In this document: positions 1 through 11,300 of the stretch, piece after piece
How positions within the stretch are numbered: position 1 is the stretch's first letter
Layout: each line of letters opens with the position of its first letter
Assembly: GCF_024713975.1 (NCBI RefSeq)
Contig: NC_091094.1
Span: forward strand, 16,587,001-16,651,000
Source of the DNA: Paralichthys olivaceus
Lineage: Eukaryota; Chordata; Actinopteri; Pleuronectiformes; Paralichthyidae
DNA: 64,000 nt
Reading direction: 5' to 3'
Program-made: the position numbers and the translations under genes
The notes under the pieces: model-generated
The model's database searches: none
Told to the model about the DNA's origin: nothing
What the model saw: the letters and a program-made list of their open reading frames with translations, nothing else

Positions 1-910
1 GTGTTACAGCAGAAACTAGTGCAGACTGGGTTATGTGCCTGTTATGATAAAACTAAACTTTCCATCAGGAAGTTATTCAGCAGAGTTGATCTTAAGGCAT
101 CACGTGTCATGACCAGTTCAGTTGATGTTCGAAATAACCACACTCATTAAATATTGAAAGCATTTGCTTTTAAATATCACTGCTCTTTTTCAATGAATCT
201 TGATGTTTTATTTCTTAAAACTCCTATTGCTATAAAATTGTGTAGAAACCACTGGATGTTGCAATTTTCTTCATTACTTTTGTTGAGTTAGTGTTGACAC
301 TCAAACAAAAGAAATGTGTGTCTTTTAGAATTCTTTTTTAAATGTTATGAGGAAATCAGGAAGTGGGTTAAGTAACAAACAACACCCAAGCAAACTCCCC
401 CACACTCATAATCTTTCTCTGACTGAACTGCATAATGCGGAATTTGTAGAAAAAGATGAGAAATTGAAATGATGTCCCCTGCTTTAAGCCATTTTGGAAT
501 AAAGATTTTGGTTACTCAACTTTTACTCATATTGGATGGTTAGGGTTAAATACAATACTCATGAAGAAAGAAAGAATGTTTTTCCCAATGACTGAGTGTA
601 ATTGCACAATAATCTTTTTTGACTACATGATATCTTCTATCTGAAGAAATCATGATCTGTGTGTAGGACAAGTTATACGTAACCATTTCCTGCTCTCAAG
701 TCTATTCTGTGAGCAGCAGATTGAAGTTACTGAATGTCATGAGTTACAGGACTGTGACTGAGATGGCCAAACAAATGAATGTAAAAAACTTTGTCTTTTG
801 TGTGCTGTTGCTCAGTGTTGTTTTGCATTTTAGAAAGTTTATGATATTTTTGCAAGATTCTGTTTTTTCATAAAAAGCAGATCATGTTCTTGTATTGTTG
901 TTGCCTAATT
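1..910. other. os9 intron 2 sequence, no gene seen
   Basis: AT-rich non-coding DNA left of os9 exon 2. I find no exon-like open segment matching the expected WWTYEFCYG region of OS-9 and no recognisable repeat. It is presumably intron. Confidence 0.5.
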
Positions 911-1120
911 TGGACAACTGTAAAAAACATGGCGGCCTCCGTAGAGAGGACTCGGTCCCAATGTAAATATAAAGTATTTAAATATAAGCGGCCTATTATA
1001 GGGTAAAGAAAACAACAACTCGTACGATTTCAATGAAATACACTAGTGAAAGCATCGCTAAGATTACTGTATATTCAATTTCTGCCAATAGATTCCTTTC
1101 ACCCTAATCTTACACACTGA
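911..1120 (-). repeat. Family-A miniature element, half copy (antisense)
   Basis: This is the reverse complement of part of the element at 63701-64000. Shared blocks are the ATGGCGGCCTCC segment, a run resembling TAAATATAAAGTATTTAAAT, and the terminal ATCTTACACACTGAA. It is truncated at the left, at the TGGACAACTGTAAAAAACAT block. It lies in os9 intron 2 and ends 67 bp downstream of the exon 2 donor. Inference: a non-autonomous DNA-transposon-like repeat. Confidence 0.75.
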
Positions 1121-1187
1121 ATCTTGGAGTGTAATCAGCTTCAGCAGTGGACCTGTGGCCCTCTGAGATAAGCAGATGAGGACCAAC

Positions 1188-3901
1188 CTTCACTAGACAC
1201 GGGGCACTGTGCATTTGACTGAGCAGGTCTGGGATGTCTGGTCCAGTGTACCCCTGTGAGTCCGGCTCGGAGGCAGGATCCTGATGGAACCTGATGGCTT
1301 GGGCTGGGAGTCGACACTCATACAGCTGCTTGTACTTACTGGACACCATCATAACCTCCTCTGTCTTGGTCTGAAAGGAAAACACAGTCATGAAAGATGG
1401 AAAATTGTTGAGGTAATTTTTGATGTATAAAAACGTAATTGTTGATGTATAAAAACGTAATTCTTGATGTATATAAACTGCATGTAGGTGAGAGTGAGGG
1501 AACCTAAGTTGTGTTGTGACAGCTGTCAACGCTCCCGTGTCGGTGACTTCAGCTTTGGACCCCAGCATTAAATGTTCTCCATGTACAGGCAGAGGTGGAG
1601 GGGTTGCAGCAATCTTTAAACCTGATCTATCTATCAACCCCCGACCAAAAGAGAGTTATAACTCTTTCGAAAATCTTAGAACCAGCCTCATCCACCCAAG
1701 CCTGACGTCACATAAACCAATTAATATAGTCATCATATATCGTCCACCCGCCCCTTACTCTGAATTTCTATCTGAATTCTCTGAATTTTTATCAGAACTA
1801 GTTCTTAAAACAGATCAGATCATTATAGCCAGTGATTTCAATATTCATGTAGATGTTGCCAATGACAGCCTTAGTTCAGCATTTAAATCAATAATAGACT
1901 CGATTGGTTTCACTCAACATGTGAATCAACCGACCCACTGCCTGAATCACACTCTTGATCTTGTCCTGACATATGGCATTGACATAGAAAATATAACAAT
2001 ATTCCAACAGAACCCGCTTCTGTCTGACCATTTTTTACTTACATTTGAATTCAGAATTGTTAATTACGTCAATTCTGGACGGAAATTCTATTACAGTCGA
2101 TGTTTATCCGACAAAACTGTTCACAAATTTAAAGAACTGCTCCCCTCCTCACTTCCCTCTCAGCCATGTGTCAGTACAATACAAGAAGATTATCAAAACC
2201 TTACTCCCACACTAGTTGATAACTTTGTAAATAGTACTGCAGCCTCACTAAAAACAGCACTTGAAGCTGTCGCACCATTAAAAAAGAAGAAAGTAAGTCA
2301 GAGGAGATTAGCTCCGTGGTATAATTCCCAAACGCGCGTTCTAAAACAGACATCGCGGAAGCTAGAAAGGAAGTGGCGTTCCACCAATCGCCAAGACTTC
2401 CACCTAGCCTGGAAGAATAGCCTTATAAATTACAAAAAAGCACTTAGAAAAGCCCAAACCACTTATTATTCATTACTAATAGAAGAAAATAGGAACAACC
2501 CCAGGTTCCTCTTCCGCACTGTAGCCAGGCTGACAGAAAGTCACACCTCTACTGACCCATCTATTCCTCTAGATCTGAGAAGCAATGACTTCATGAGCTT
2601 CTTCACTAATAAAATTACAACCATCAGGGATAAAATCCACCACCTCCTCCCAGTGAATAACACTGATACATTGTCTGGTCCTGAAACCATAGCACCAGAT
2701 TTATGTCTGAACAAATTTTACTCTATTGATCTTCCTGAACTGACCTCGTTAGTTTCATCATCTAAACCAACTACTTGTCAGCTGGACTCTGTTCCAACTA
2801 GACTTTTTAAAGAAGTCCTCCCCCTAATTGACAGTTCCATTTTAAATCAGATTAATATGTCTTTGCTAACCGGCTACGTACCACAGGCTTTTAAGGTAGC
2901 CGTTATTAAACCTCTGCTTAAAAAGCCTACGCTTGATCCAGAGGTTTTAGCTAACTATAGACCCATATCCAACCTGCCCTTCATTTCCAACAACAATGAC
3001 TCCTCCATGCACTCCTATGGAACCAGCTCCCACTCTGGGTTCGGGAGGCAGACACTGTCCCAGCATTTAAAGTAAAACTAAAAACCTTCCTCTTTGACAA
3101 AGCCTATAGTTAGTTCTGGATCAGGTGAGTCCTGAACCATCCCTTAGTTGTGCTGCTATAGGTTTAGACTGCTGGTGGAACTCCCATCATGCACTGAGCA
3201 CTTCTTCACTTCCCTCTGTCTCTCTGCCCCCCCACACCTGTTTATTTATTTATTTATTAGTTTTAACATGGCATCATGTCAAAGTGTCACTTTGTCCTCC
3301 CATAGTCCCTCTGGCTCTTCTCTCTATCTCGTTTCAGATAACTCCGGCACCGGGACTGCAGGACAACACCCCAACCGGTCGAGGCAGATGACCGCCCACA
3401 TTGAGCCTGGTTCTGCCAGAGGTTTCTCCCTGTTAATGAGGGAGTTCTTCCTCTCCACAGTCGCCTGTGCTTGCTCATTGTGGGAACTGTTGGGTTTCTC
3501 TATGTTACTATTGTTTTAAGGTCTTGACCTTTAAATGTAAAGTGCCTTGAGATAATGTAAATTATGGATTGGCGCTATATAAATAAAATTGAATTGAAAA
3601 ATTGAATTGAATGTACTTTCAGTATTTTATCAGGGGCCGCAGCTGGGAGGCAGGTAACTCTTAAGAGGAAGCTGTTTAACGCTGGGTGACGTTAGCCTAC
3701 TTTCTAGCTAGCAGGCTAGCCGTTAGAAACACCCTCCCCCCGCTCGCTCACCTGCCCCAGCATGACGGGGTCGGGCAGGATTTGAATCCCATACTTCATC
3801 TCGTTCAGTTCCTCCAGGTTCAAGAAGGCGGGGACACACAGGGGACATACCAACAGGAAAACGTACAGTCTCTTGAGCCAGCGCACTAAGGAGGCGGCCA
3901 T
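1188..3901 (-). CDS. os9: OS-9 ER lectin, first two coding exons (partial gene)
   Basis: Coding exons read leftwards: exon 1 3752-3901 and exon 2 1188-1370, phase 0 at their junction, with GT donors at 3750-3751 and 1186-1187 and an acceptor CAG at 1371-1373. The start ATG (3899-3901) opens a 50-residue exon with a hydrophobic signal segment (RLYVFLLVCPLCVPA), then the conserved LNLEELNEMKYGIQILPDPV block. Exon 2 has VSSKYKQLYECRLPAQAIRF and the GPDIPDLLSQM..APCLVK segment, matching the N-terminus of vertebrate OS-9. OS-9 is a luminal ER lectin that delivers misfolded glycoproteins to the HRD1-SEL1L ubiquitin ligase. The mannose-6-phosphate-receptor-homology domain exons are not in positions 1-1187 and must lie beyond the left edge. 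Intron 1 (1371-3751) contains an antisense L2 LINE. The gene is divergent from b4galnt1, as in human 12q14. The alternative, ERLEC1, fits less well. Confidence 0.93.
1421..1479. repeat. Short tandem duplication, 22-bp unit, about 2.6 copies
   Basis: The unit TGATGTATAAAAACGTAATT plus two bases is repeated at 1421 and 1443, and partly at 1465. It sits in os9 intron 1 just upstream (in plus orientation) of the LINE fragment. Confidence 0.8.
1510..3612 (+). mobile_element. L2/CR1-type LINE, 5'-truncated and internally deleted
   Basis: A 519-codon open frame (1516-3075) opens on GTG with no ATG start. It begins inside the apurinic endonuclease: RGGGVAAIFKPDL, VIIYRPPAP, IIASDFNIHVD, HTLDLVLT and LSDHFLLTFE. 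It continues through the linker to the first reverse-transcriptase motif (VAVIKPLLKKP..NYRPISNLPF) and then breaks. The next bases (about 3000-3113), in another frame, encode the ORF C-terminus (LLWNQLPLWVREADTVPAFK..FLFDKAYS, stop), so the RT catalytic core is missing. The 3' UTR follows (about 3115-3560) and the tail GGCGCTATATAAATAAAATT with ATTGA repeats. ORF1 is absent. It lies antisense in os9 intron 1 and cannot move on its own. Confidence 0.93.
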
Positions 3902-4778
3902 GATGAGCGACTCTGTCCTCTCACTCCCCCCCACAGAGTCTGACAGCAACAACACACAGGGCGCCTGACATGGTGGCAGCTGATTGGTCCACGGGTCAAG
4001 CGCTGCGCTGTCATTGGTTGATTCTTTAGTCAGTCAGCAGCGTTGCTGTTCGGGAGGGATGTGCTGGGTTATCACACCGGCACACAGTGAACGGGCGGTG
4101 CCCGAGTGTACAGCAGTGATTAGTCCAGCTTTGTGGAGCCACAAAACAAACTCACCAGTAGTGGACAGTTACCGGGCTGGCGTTGGCCTGAGGATTGAGG
4201 CGTGTCAGTGGTTAATTTGACCAAATAATCCTTTTCTTATTTGGTAACAACCTAAAGATATCAAACAATCACACTGTGCAAGAATCGTCCCCTCAAGTTC
4301 AAAAGCTCACTTTTATTGGAGGAATGAAATGTGAGAATGTGAACCTACGTGTTTTTAGTATAGAAAAAGAAGGATAACATCTATTTAAACATGCACAATT
4401 CCCACAAGTGACACATGTGCACCACGTCTTCACACGACACACAACAAAATAGACACACGCACAGATAGTGCTGCAGGTCATGTGCAGTTTGGGGGTGGGG
4501 GGTGTATTGTTGCAGTTTCTCGGAGGAGCGCAGCGATTGACTGTGTTGGGTGGAGGTGCGTTGATGCTGCCGGTGCTGCAGGGGGAGCGTCCGTCCACAG
4601 CCCGCAGTGCCGCTGCGGTGTGCGGCCGCTTGATGCGCCTCTTTACCGCCGCATTTCCCCACATCTAATCCAATTTTCGCAAAAGCTCCAAGGAGCAAAT
4701 TCACCAGAAGCACCGAGCTCCTCGCAGGCAGCAGCAAGGGAGGTGGAAACATCTTTTACTGCGCGCGTCTTTGTGCTG
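3902..4778. promoter_or_regulatory. Shared divergent 5' region of os9 and b4galnt1
   Basis: This region lies between the os9 ATG (minus) and a GC-rich stretch at about 4530-4778. The latter ends in a strong splice donor, GCTGAG followed by GTGAGC at 4779, the best candidate for the 3' end of a b4galnt1 non-coding first exon. The b4galnt1 coding exon has its acceptor only 8 nt before the ATG, so an upstream non-coding exon must exist. CpG and GCGC motifs cluster at 4550-4780. No TATA box is evident. Exact start sites are not visible. Open frames here have no similarity I recognise. Confidence 0.5.
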
Positions 4779-5523
4779 AGGTGAGCCACCCTCCTCTATG
4801 TGATTTTTTGGGGGGGCTGCAATAATAGGCCAGATGCGTCTCTAGCACGTTTTCCTCCGGCTCTGGGGCTGAACGTCTGAAGACTACCGGATCATATGTG
4901 AGGAGGAAAGAAAGGCGGGGGGTTTTCTTTTGGTGACAAGGTGATAGTCGGTCAAATGCTTGAATGCAGCGGATCTTCGATTTAGAGGAGATGCGTGTCT
5001 TCACGTGAGGGATCAAGATTTGTGTGAATGATATTTTTCCCTGCAGTCTTCTTCACCACAAGGTAGGATGATGATGATAGGCCTAGGTCCAATGAAGCTT
5101 ATCAGCTTCATCAGCAGCCGGCCATTTAAGCTCGCTGGCCCGGATACCTGGACATTTGATTTCATTGCTCGGACATTTTGTTATGTTAAATGATATTAGA
5201 CAATAAGGGAGGGGAGTAGCTCATGGCGATTTAATAGTCCAGAATGAATTTATTCTATTGAGGCAACAACAGCTCTTCTATTCCGGTGACATGACCAATG
5301 GCTTACTGGCATTAGACCTGAGATATTTAGCTGGGGAAGATACGCTTCTTCCTCACATTTTAAAACATGCTTCCCCAATATTTTTAATATTTCTGACAGA
5401 GTGCATGGTTTGGAATGATGCTAAAGAGACTCCATTACATGAAGGTGGTGAAACAGCTATGCAGTACAAGTACAAGCTTGTCTATCGCTAAATGATGTCC
5501 ATCTGAAATCATTTCTTTCTTTC

Positions 5524-5591
5524 AAAACTATGGTTTGTTATGATCAACAACAGATCCCAGTCTGCTGTTGATCATAACAAACCATAGTTTT
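5524..5591. repeat. Near-perfect inverted repeat, 30-bp arms, 8-bp loop
   Basis: Arm 1 is 5524-5553 (begins AAAACTATGGTTTGTTATGA), the loop is 5554-5561, and arm 2 is 5562-5591 (ends CATAACAAACCATAGTTTT). The arms pair with a single mismatch. It lies in b4galnt1 5' intron sequence, on the plus-strand transcript. It matches no microRNA I recognise. The short loop and near-perfect pairing suggest a foldback/palindrome event or a hairpin siRNA source rather than a typical pre-miRNA. Confidence 0.9.
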
Positions 5592-5884
5592 AAATGGAGA
5601 CAAAATTAATATTTTCTCCACAGTCAAAAATATTTTTGATCAAAACCTCATCATCACCACTAAAAATGACAGTGAAACCTTGGTATTTAGATTGATGAGA
5701 ACATTGTGAAAATTGTGCAGAAAATTTGGTGAGCATGGAGTGGCTTTTTCATTGGGAATAAATTCTTCTTCCGATTGCATTGGAGAAAACCATTTTTAGG
5801 CAACTTTTAAGGTTATTTTCAGTTACTTTCATGTGTAGATAACGGTGACATCGGGTGCGACACTAAATGACAACAGACATCATT

Positions 5885-6070
5885 GTTTCTTGTACCAAAA
5901 GGTTGGGTGATGCACAGTTTGAGAGGCCTTTACAGATGAAGTTGATTATTTATAAGGCCTCCTTTGGAAAGCTGCCTGCATATATTACATCCATGTTAGT
6001 TTGGTTCACTGGACAATACACTCAGACTAATGACTGGCTCAGGCTCCTTGTCCCTCTGGCTCATATTTAG
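5885..6070 (+). mobile_element. LINE remnant, C-terminal ORF2 segment
   Basis: The translation contains RPLQMKLIIYKASFGKLP and AYITSMLVWFTGQY..NDWLRLLVP. This resembles the domain after the reverse transcriptase in fish LINE ORF2 proteins (consensus like YKALxGKLPxYI..LL.W.TG.YQTRSSDWLTLQVP). It is short, isolated and decayed, a fossil fragment. Confidence 0.6.
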
Positions 6071-8380
6071 CTCATAAAAGTTCTGCTTTTTTGTTTCTTA
6101 ACACTATCCATCATCCAAGTACTAAATAATTAACTTGTTTGCAAATCTTGGTCATCTTAAATATAAATCTCAAATTCTCTGATTTCTGTTTGTACTTGTA
6201 GACATTTTTAACCGAATATGATTTATAGTAAAACAAAGTGAAAAGACTTATCATTGAGTAAAAACAGTAAAAACCCCTGTAATTGGATAAACCTTCCTGT
6301 AATTACCTATAAAGAGAATTTAAAAATGAACTATTACAGAAAAATCTCATCTTATTCAATCATATATATATAAAAGACAGCATGGCACACACTGCCTAAA
6401 TATCATCCCTTTTTGTGTATTTTTGTGTTAGAGGTGGCATAGAATAATGAATTTGGTAATATAGTATGTAAATTATATACTTGTACACTGAGTGTTGGCA
6501 ACATCACTAATAGAACATAACAAGGTGCTTTTAAAAGGAGCACTTAAAGAAATCATTTCCTGTCTAAAACAGAGAGTCTAAAACGGCCAATGATTGGCTG
6601 CTCATTCCATCTCATCCCTTGTATTGATTGTTTCCTGTTTGTCAGAATAACACCAGTGGTCAACCCCCCAAACCCTCCGGGATATCATATCCCCTGGGGG
6701 CTGTAAGACTGCAAACAGCTGATGAGACACCATATGGACGCTTGACTGTGTTTTGTGCGATGACTTCAATGCCTTTATGATTAAACCCCTTTATTACCTC
6801 TGTATTTTATGACTAATTTTGCTTATTTCATCTTGTGTTCAGATGGGGAAGGTGTTCACCAATTTCTGTGACTATGGTCTCTGGAGATGCAGGTGCCCAC
6901 AGAGGATCCCCTTTCACTGACTGGATCGAGGCAGTTGGGTAAATATTCCTCTGAATATTCTTATAATTATACAGGCAGTTGTGGGAATGTTTTTTGATGT
7001 TTAGAAGAATGCAAATTCTTTGAACACACGCAATTTTCCCTTTGTCTGACTATAACAGTTTTGCAGCAGCGACACAGCTCCCTCACAAACTCTCCTTTTT
7101 AGCTCCACAAAACCTGCAAAACATCTTCTCTTTCAGAATGTGGTGTTGTAGGGCAGACTCAATTGAAGAGGTGTCACCTTAAACAAAGCCCATTGCTTAT
7201 GCTGTGATGAGAATGTGCTTTTTATCACTTTGGAAAAAAATGTTCTTGCAAAATGCTACATTCCATATTTTCTTTTCTGGTCTTGATGGTTACAATGATG
7301 CTTGTCAACAATGACATGCAATAGCTTGTGTGTAATTCGCCCTGACAGGAATCTGACAGGCATACAGACAGATGGACCATCCTGAGGGAAATGTTGGTTC
7401 ATTATTTTATCTCCTTTTCTGCCTTCGTGGGGGAAAGGGTATTAGCTGTCATTAGAATTGAATTTCTGAGATATGTTTTTTTGATTTTATGAATTGTCTC
7501 TTGAGCGTAAACAGTCAGTAATGAATGACCCTGTACTGCCTACCCACCACACATGCACACATGCAAACTGTGTGTACAGGATACAGTAAAAATTGTTATT
7601 GCTAACACTAAAACAACTCAAGTGGCAATGTTTGTCACAGCTGAAATGGAAGGGCTCCAGTGTCAATAAGTGCTGTCTGTTAAAACAACTTGGGGGTGGG
7701 GCTCCTGCAGCTGAACCCATACCCTGAGGTTCATATAGCTGGTAGGAAACTTCAGTCTGCTCACCCAGCGGGAAAGTGACAAGCTGCTTGTGTTTAATCC
7801 CTGGTATAGCATGACAATATTACTCTGTGTGAGCATATGGAAACTGATAGTATGTTTGAAGTAAGGCAACAAGGTTCAGAACAGGGATGTCAGCTGCACT
7901 GCACACTGTATCAACTAAATTGCAGGGGCAACACTTACTAAAGTGACCATTTATCTAGAAAAGTTGTTGACTGGGGGTTCTTTGACGCTTGTTGATTTGA
8001 ACAAAGGGAGATCCAAAGAGGTCCAGGTAAATTCCAATGGTTGGTTAATTGATAAATGAATGTTACAACTTGTAGTTTTGTAAAATAAATAGTGTGCAAA
8101 GCAGCAGTGAGGCCTATCCTTAGCAAACAAAAGCAAGCACACACTCAAACCACAAGGTCAAAAAGCTGTGTGCTTCCAGTCAGCCACACCTCCACCAGGC
8201 CACTCTCCTATTTATGGCCTTTTGACCTGCAGAGGGCACAAGAGCTCAGGAAAACATAAACAAAGCAGGCATTGTAATAACTTATTAAATAAATAGCGAA
8301 ATGGCTCCTACACTTACATGTAGGCATGTGAGCATGGCATTATCAGTGACTTATCATCCTTGTCTCTGCCAGGTTTTAGA

Positions 8381-11300
8381 ATGAGGTCCCTGAGGAAGAC
8401 AGTGCTGCTTGCCATTCTGGCGTCCATTGTGCTGGTACTGGCCCTCCTTCATTCGTGGCCGACCCGGGCCTACACCACTGTGGATGTGTGGCAGCGACCA
8501 GGCCTGGAGGAGAGGCTCCCAGAACCAGACCACCGATTAGGCAACATCCCATTTCGTATTAGGGATAGTGTGGCAAGGTAAGTGTTCAAACAGGACCAGT
8601 TCATTTTATTCTATACATTGGGCCTGAGCCTAAATGTGTCTCTGTCGATCCATCCAGTTTGTTGGCACGTAATGGCTGCATATGTGAGGGTGAGAGTGGA
8701 GGAGTGAACCTGCCCTTCGCCCAACTCTTATTCCCGCGGGTGTCGGCTCACCCGCTGCACACTGCCTTTGAGGCCTCTGAGCTGGAGGAAATAAAGAGGA
8801 GACGGGCCAAAGAGTACAATAGTTTCCAGAAGAGGTGAGCAGCACTGTGAAACAATGAGAATTATGATGATGCACACAGAGAAGGAAAAAAATGACCAAA
8901 AACCACTATGAAAAAAACAGTCAATACATACATTTTCTGTATGGCTCTAGTAGATGAAACCACCCCCCCCAGCCTCAAACACCACAGTGTCCTTAACCTC
9001 TTTCTTTCCAATCATTCAGGATTCATTTTTCATCCTATAGCTCAAAGAGAACCTGAACAAAGCAGTGATGCTTTAAAAAGAAAAGAGGCTTTATTGCTCA
9101 TCTTCTTTCCTCCCTACATTAAACTACCTTTTTCCTCACTCAAGAACAAAATCATAAGGTGACAAGGTCTTTTATTTTTAGCTGCAACTAGATTCATAGC
9201 AAGTCCATTTATATTTTCAAAGAGCAAAACCCACTCACTGAAGTTTGTGTCCTTTTATTCTGTTGTGTTTTTGGCTGTTGCATCTTCATGCTCATTGTGC
9301 ATGTGAACATGTCTCCTCAGGTCACTGACACCTGTAGATGTTCTTATTGTAGCAGAGGCGAACAATCCCTTACAGTATCCAACACAGGGGGTGGAGGTCC
9401 GGCCCCTGAAAACAATCATCATCCCAGGTAAGACCTCAGAGACGGAGAGGGGGAGGTTTACGACTTGTATGATACTTCAGATCATTGTCCGACAAGTTTG
9501 TTTAATGTGTGGCTAATTTAAAAACTGTCAGTAGCAAGGAGGTGGGTCAACTAAGTCTGTCAACTGTTATCATATGCTTCCAGGCTTGGCCTTACACGAT
9601 ATTCCCAGAGACCATCACTCGGTGAGTACTTCAGTATGTCCACATGTTTCAGAGCTCCTCTGGCTTTTTATCTCATCTACGTTCCCTCCATGTTGCTGCA
9701 GGTAAACATCACTGCCACACTGGGAACACTTAACATGGCAGCAGAGGTAGATGGGGTGAAAGTCAAAGGGGACGGCGAGATGCACATGACTCTGTCGAGC
9801 AGCCTCCTGCCGAACCTGAACCGACAGCTGCAGTTTGTCACCTACACAAACACTCTGTTTCACCCCAGCACGGCCGACACAGGTGAGGCACACAGCTCAT
9901 GTTGTTTGTATCATCCACACACTGCTTATAAAGATGGACGATGCATCTCCACTTGAACACTGTGGCAGTAGACCATGCCACGGGGCTCCCCCAAGCAGAG
10001 CCAGAGATGAATCAGTTGCTTTTCAGCATCTTTTATTATACTCAAACTGAACAAACATAAATTAAACGCACTTAAACTTGCCAGCACTTCCTACTGGCAT
10101 CCTGCTTTGCAGCTCAGCCCAGTATCCCTTCATCTCTGCTCTGGTCCTGAGTTCTCTCCTGAGTGTCTCTTTCAGCCGGCCCCGCTGCTGCCTTTTGTAC
10201 CAGAGGATCAATCAGCTAACAGCTCTCACCTGCGCTGACTGATCCTCTGGTCCAGGTGTCGGTGCTCTCCCAGCTACCTCCACAATCACACTATCCAGAC
10301 ATGAAGCGATACAAACCTGGTCATCTTGTGCATGTTGAGCCAACCTTTGTTTTTAAAACATCAAACAACCACCAGAAAAATTTGCACTTAAACATACAAA
10401 CATTAAATATAAAAAAGACCTAAAAGGAAACTGTCAGACACTTTTTTGCATTGCACTATAAACATAAAGATATAAAGTCACTGAATCTCAATTTAACATT
10501 TTGCTCTCACTCAATTATTTTACTTGGTTACATTTAAAGTAGAAAATATCACAGAGTAAAAATAAAAATGAGGTGATGATTAACAGCAATGAATGAAAAG
10601 AGCTGAAGCAGCGACTGCAGCAGATCAGAAGTTGCTGGTGAGTCTGCAGCTTCAGGGTCTGTGGCCGCTGCAGGGCTCACAGTTCATACACAGGTTTACA
10701 TTCACTGACAGAGCTCAGATCAGTGTGTGCAGAGTCCAGAGAGGCTGTTGTGTGTTTGACATGTGTTTCACATTGAGAAAATGAACAAGTAGAGAAGTTG
10801 AAGTGCAGCAGATTGTGGAGGACCTTGAGACTCGGAGTGATGTTCAGACAGGTGTGTGCTACAGACGAGGACGTCATCAACGACTACTGTGTTGTTTAGC
10901 AACAAAGTTGAATAGAGAAATTGAAAAGTGAACACAAGTTTAAAAAGAAACTCTGGACAATTCAGTCCAGACTCTTATTGGAGTTTGCCTTTCACAAGAA
11001 CGCAGCAGTAGATTGTCCAGGTCAGACGTGGAGCAGATCAGTTATATCCAGTTACACCAGTCGATTATATGAGGTTGTTTTGTTGTGTCTTTTAGTGCAG
11101 TTTGAGACAGAGGGTCATCAAGCTGTCTTCAGTATCAAGATCCGTCACGGTGTCACACCTAAACTGTACAACACTGGATCCAAAGGAGGTAAAACACCAC
11201 ACCTGCACTTGTCATAGCTATTTTTGATATTATTGTTGTTAAGTAAAAAGTTAAACTTTCTTCTGTGTTGTTTGATTCTCCATCCCAGCAGACTACAACG

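Larger units (their letters stand above)
4779..8372 (+). other. Probable b4galnt1 5' intron(s), no coding sequence seen
   Basis: Mostly AT-rich non-coding DNA with two notable objects, a large hairpin (5524-5591) and a LINE remnant (about 5885-6070). A segment at 6841-6940, preceded by TTGTGTTCAG and followed by GTAAAT, could be another non-coding 5' exon of b4galnt1, but its donor is weak. I see nothing else that supports a gene. Confidence 0.4.

Noticed and set aside
4299-4784. Overlapping 66-123-codon frames upstream of b4galnt1
   Set aside because: They lie in the GC-rich promoter and first-exon region on both strands, where long open frames arise by composition. No domain is recognised.
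5040-5062. Micro-exon between CCCTGCAG and GTAGGATG
   Set aside because: It would be only 16 bases, non-coding, with no supporting context; chance splice-like motifs are common.
5524-5591. A microRNA gene at the large hairpin
   Set aside because: Almost perfect pairing, an 8-nt loop and no sequence I recognise. Kept as a structural finding instead.
8360-8380. Upstream methionine as the b4galnt1 start
   Set aside because: It lies before the splice acceptor at 8371-8372, so it is intronic; the ATG at 8381 is the first in the exon.
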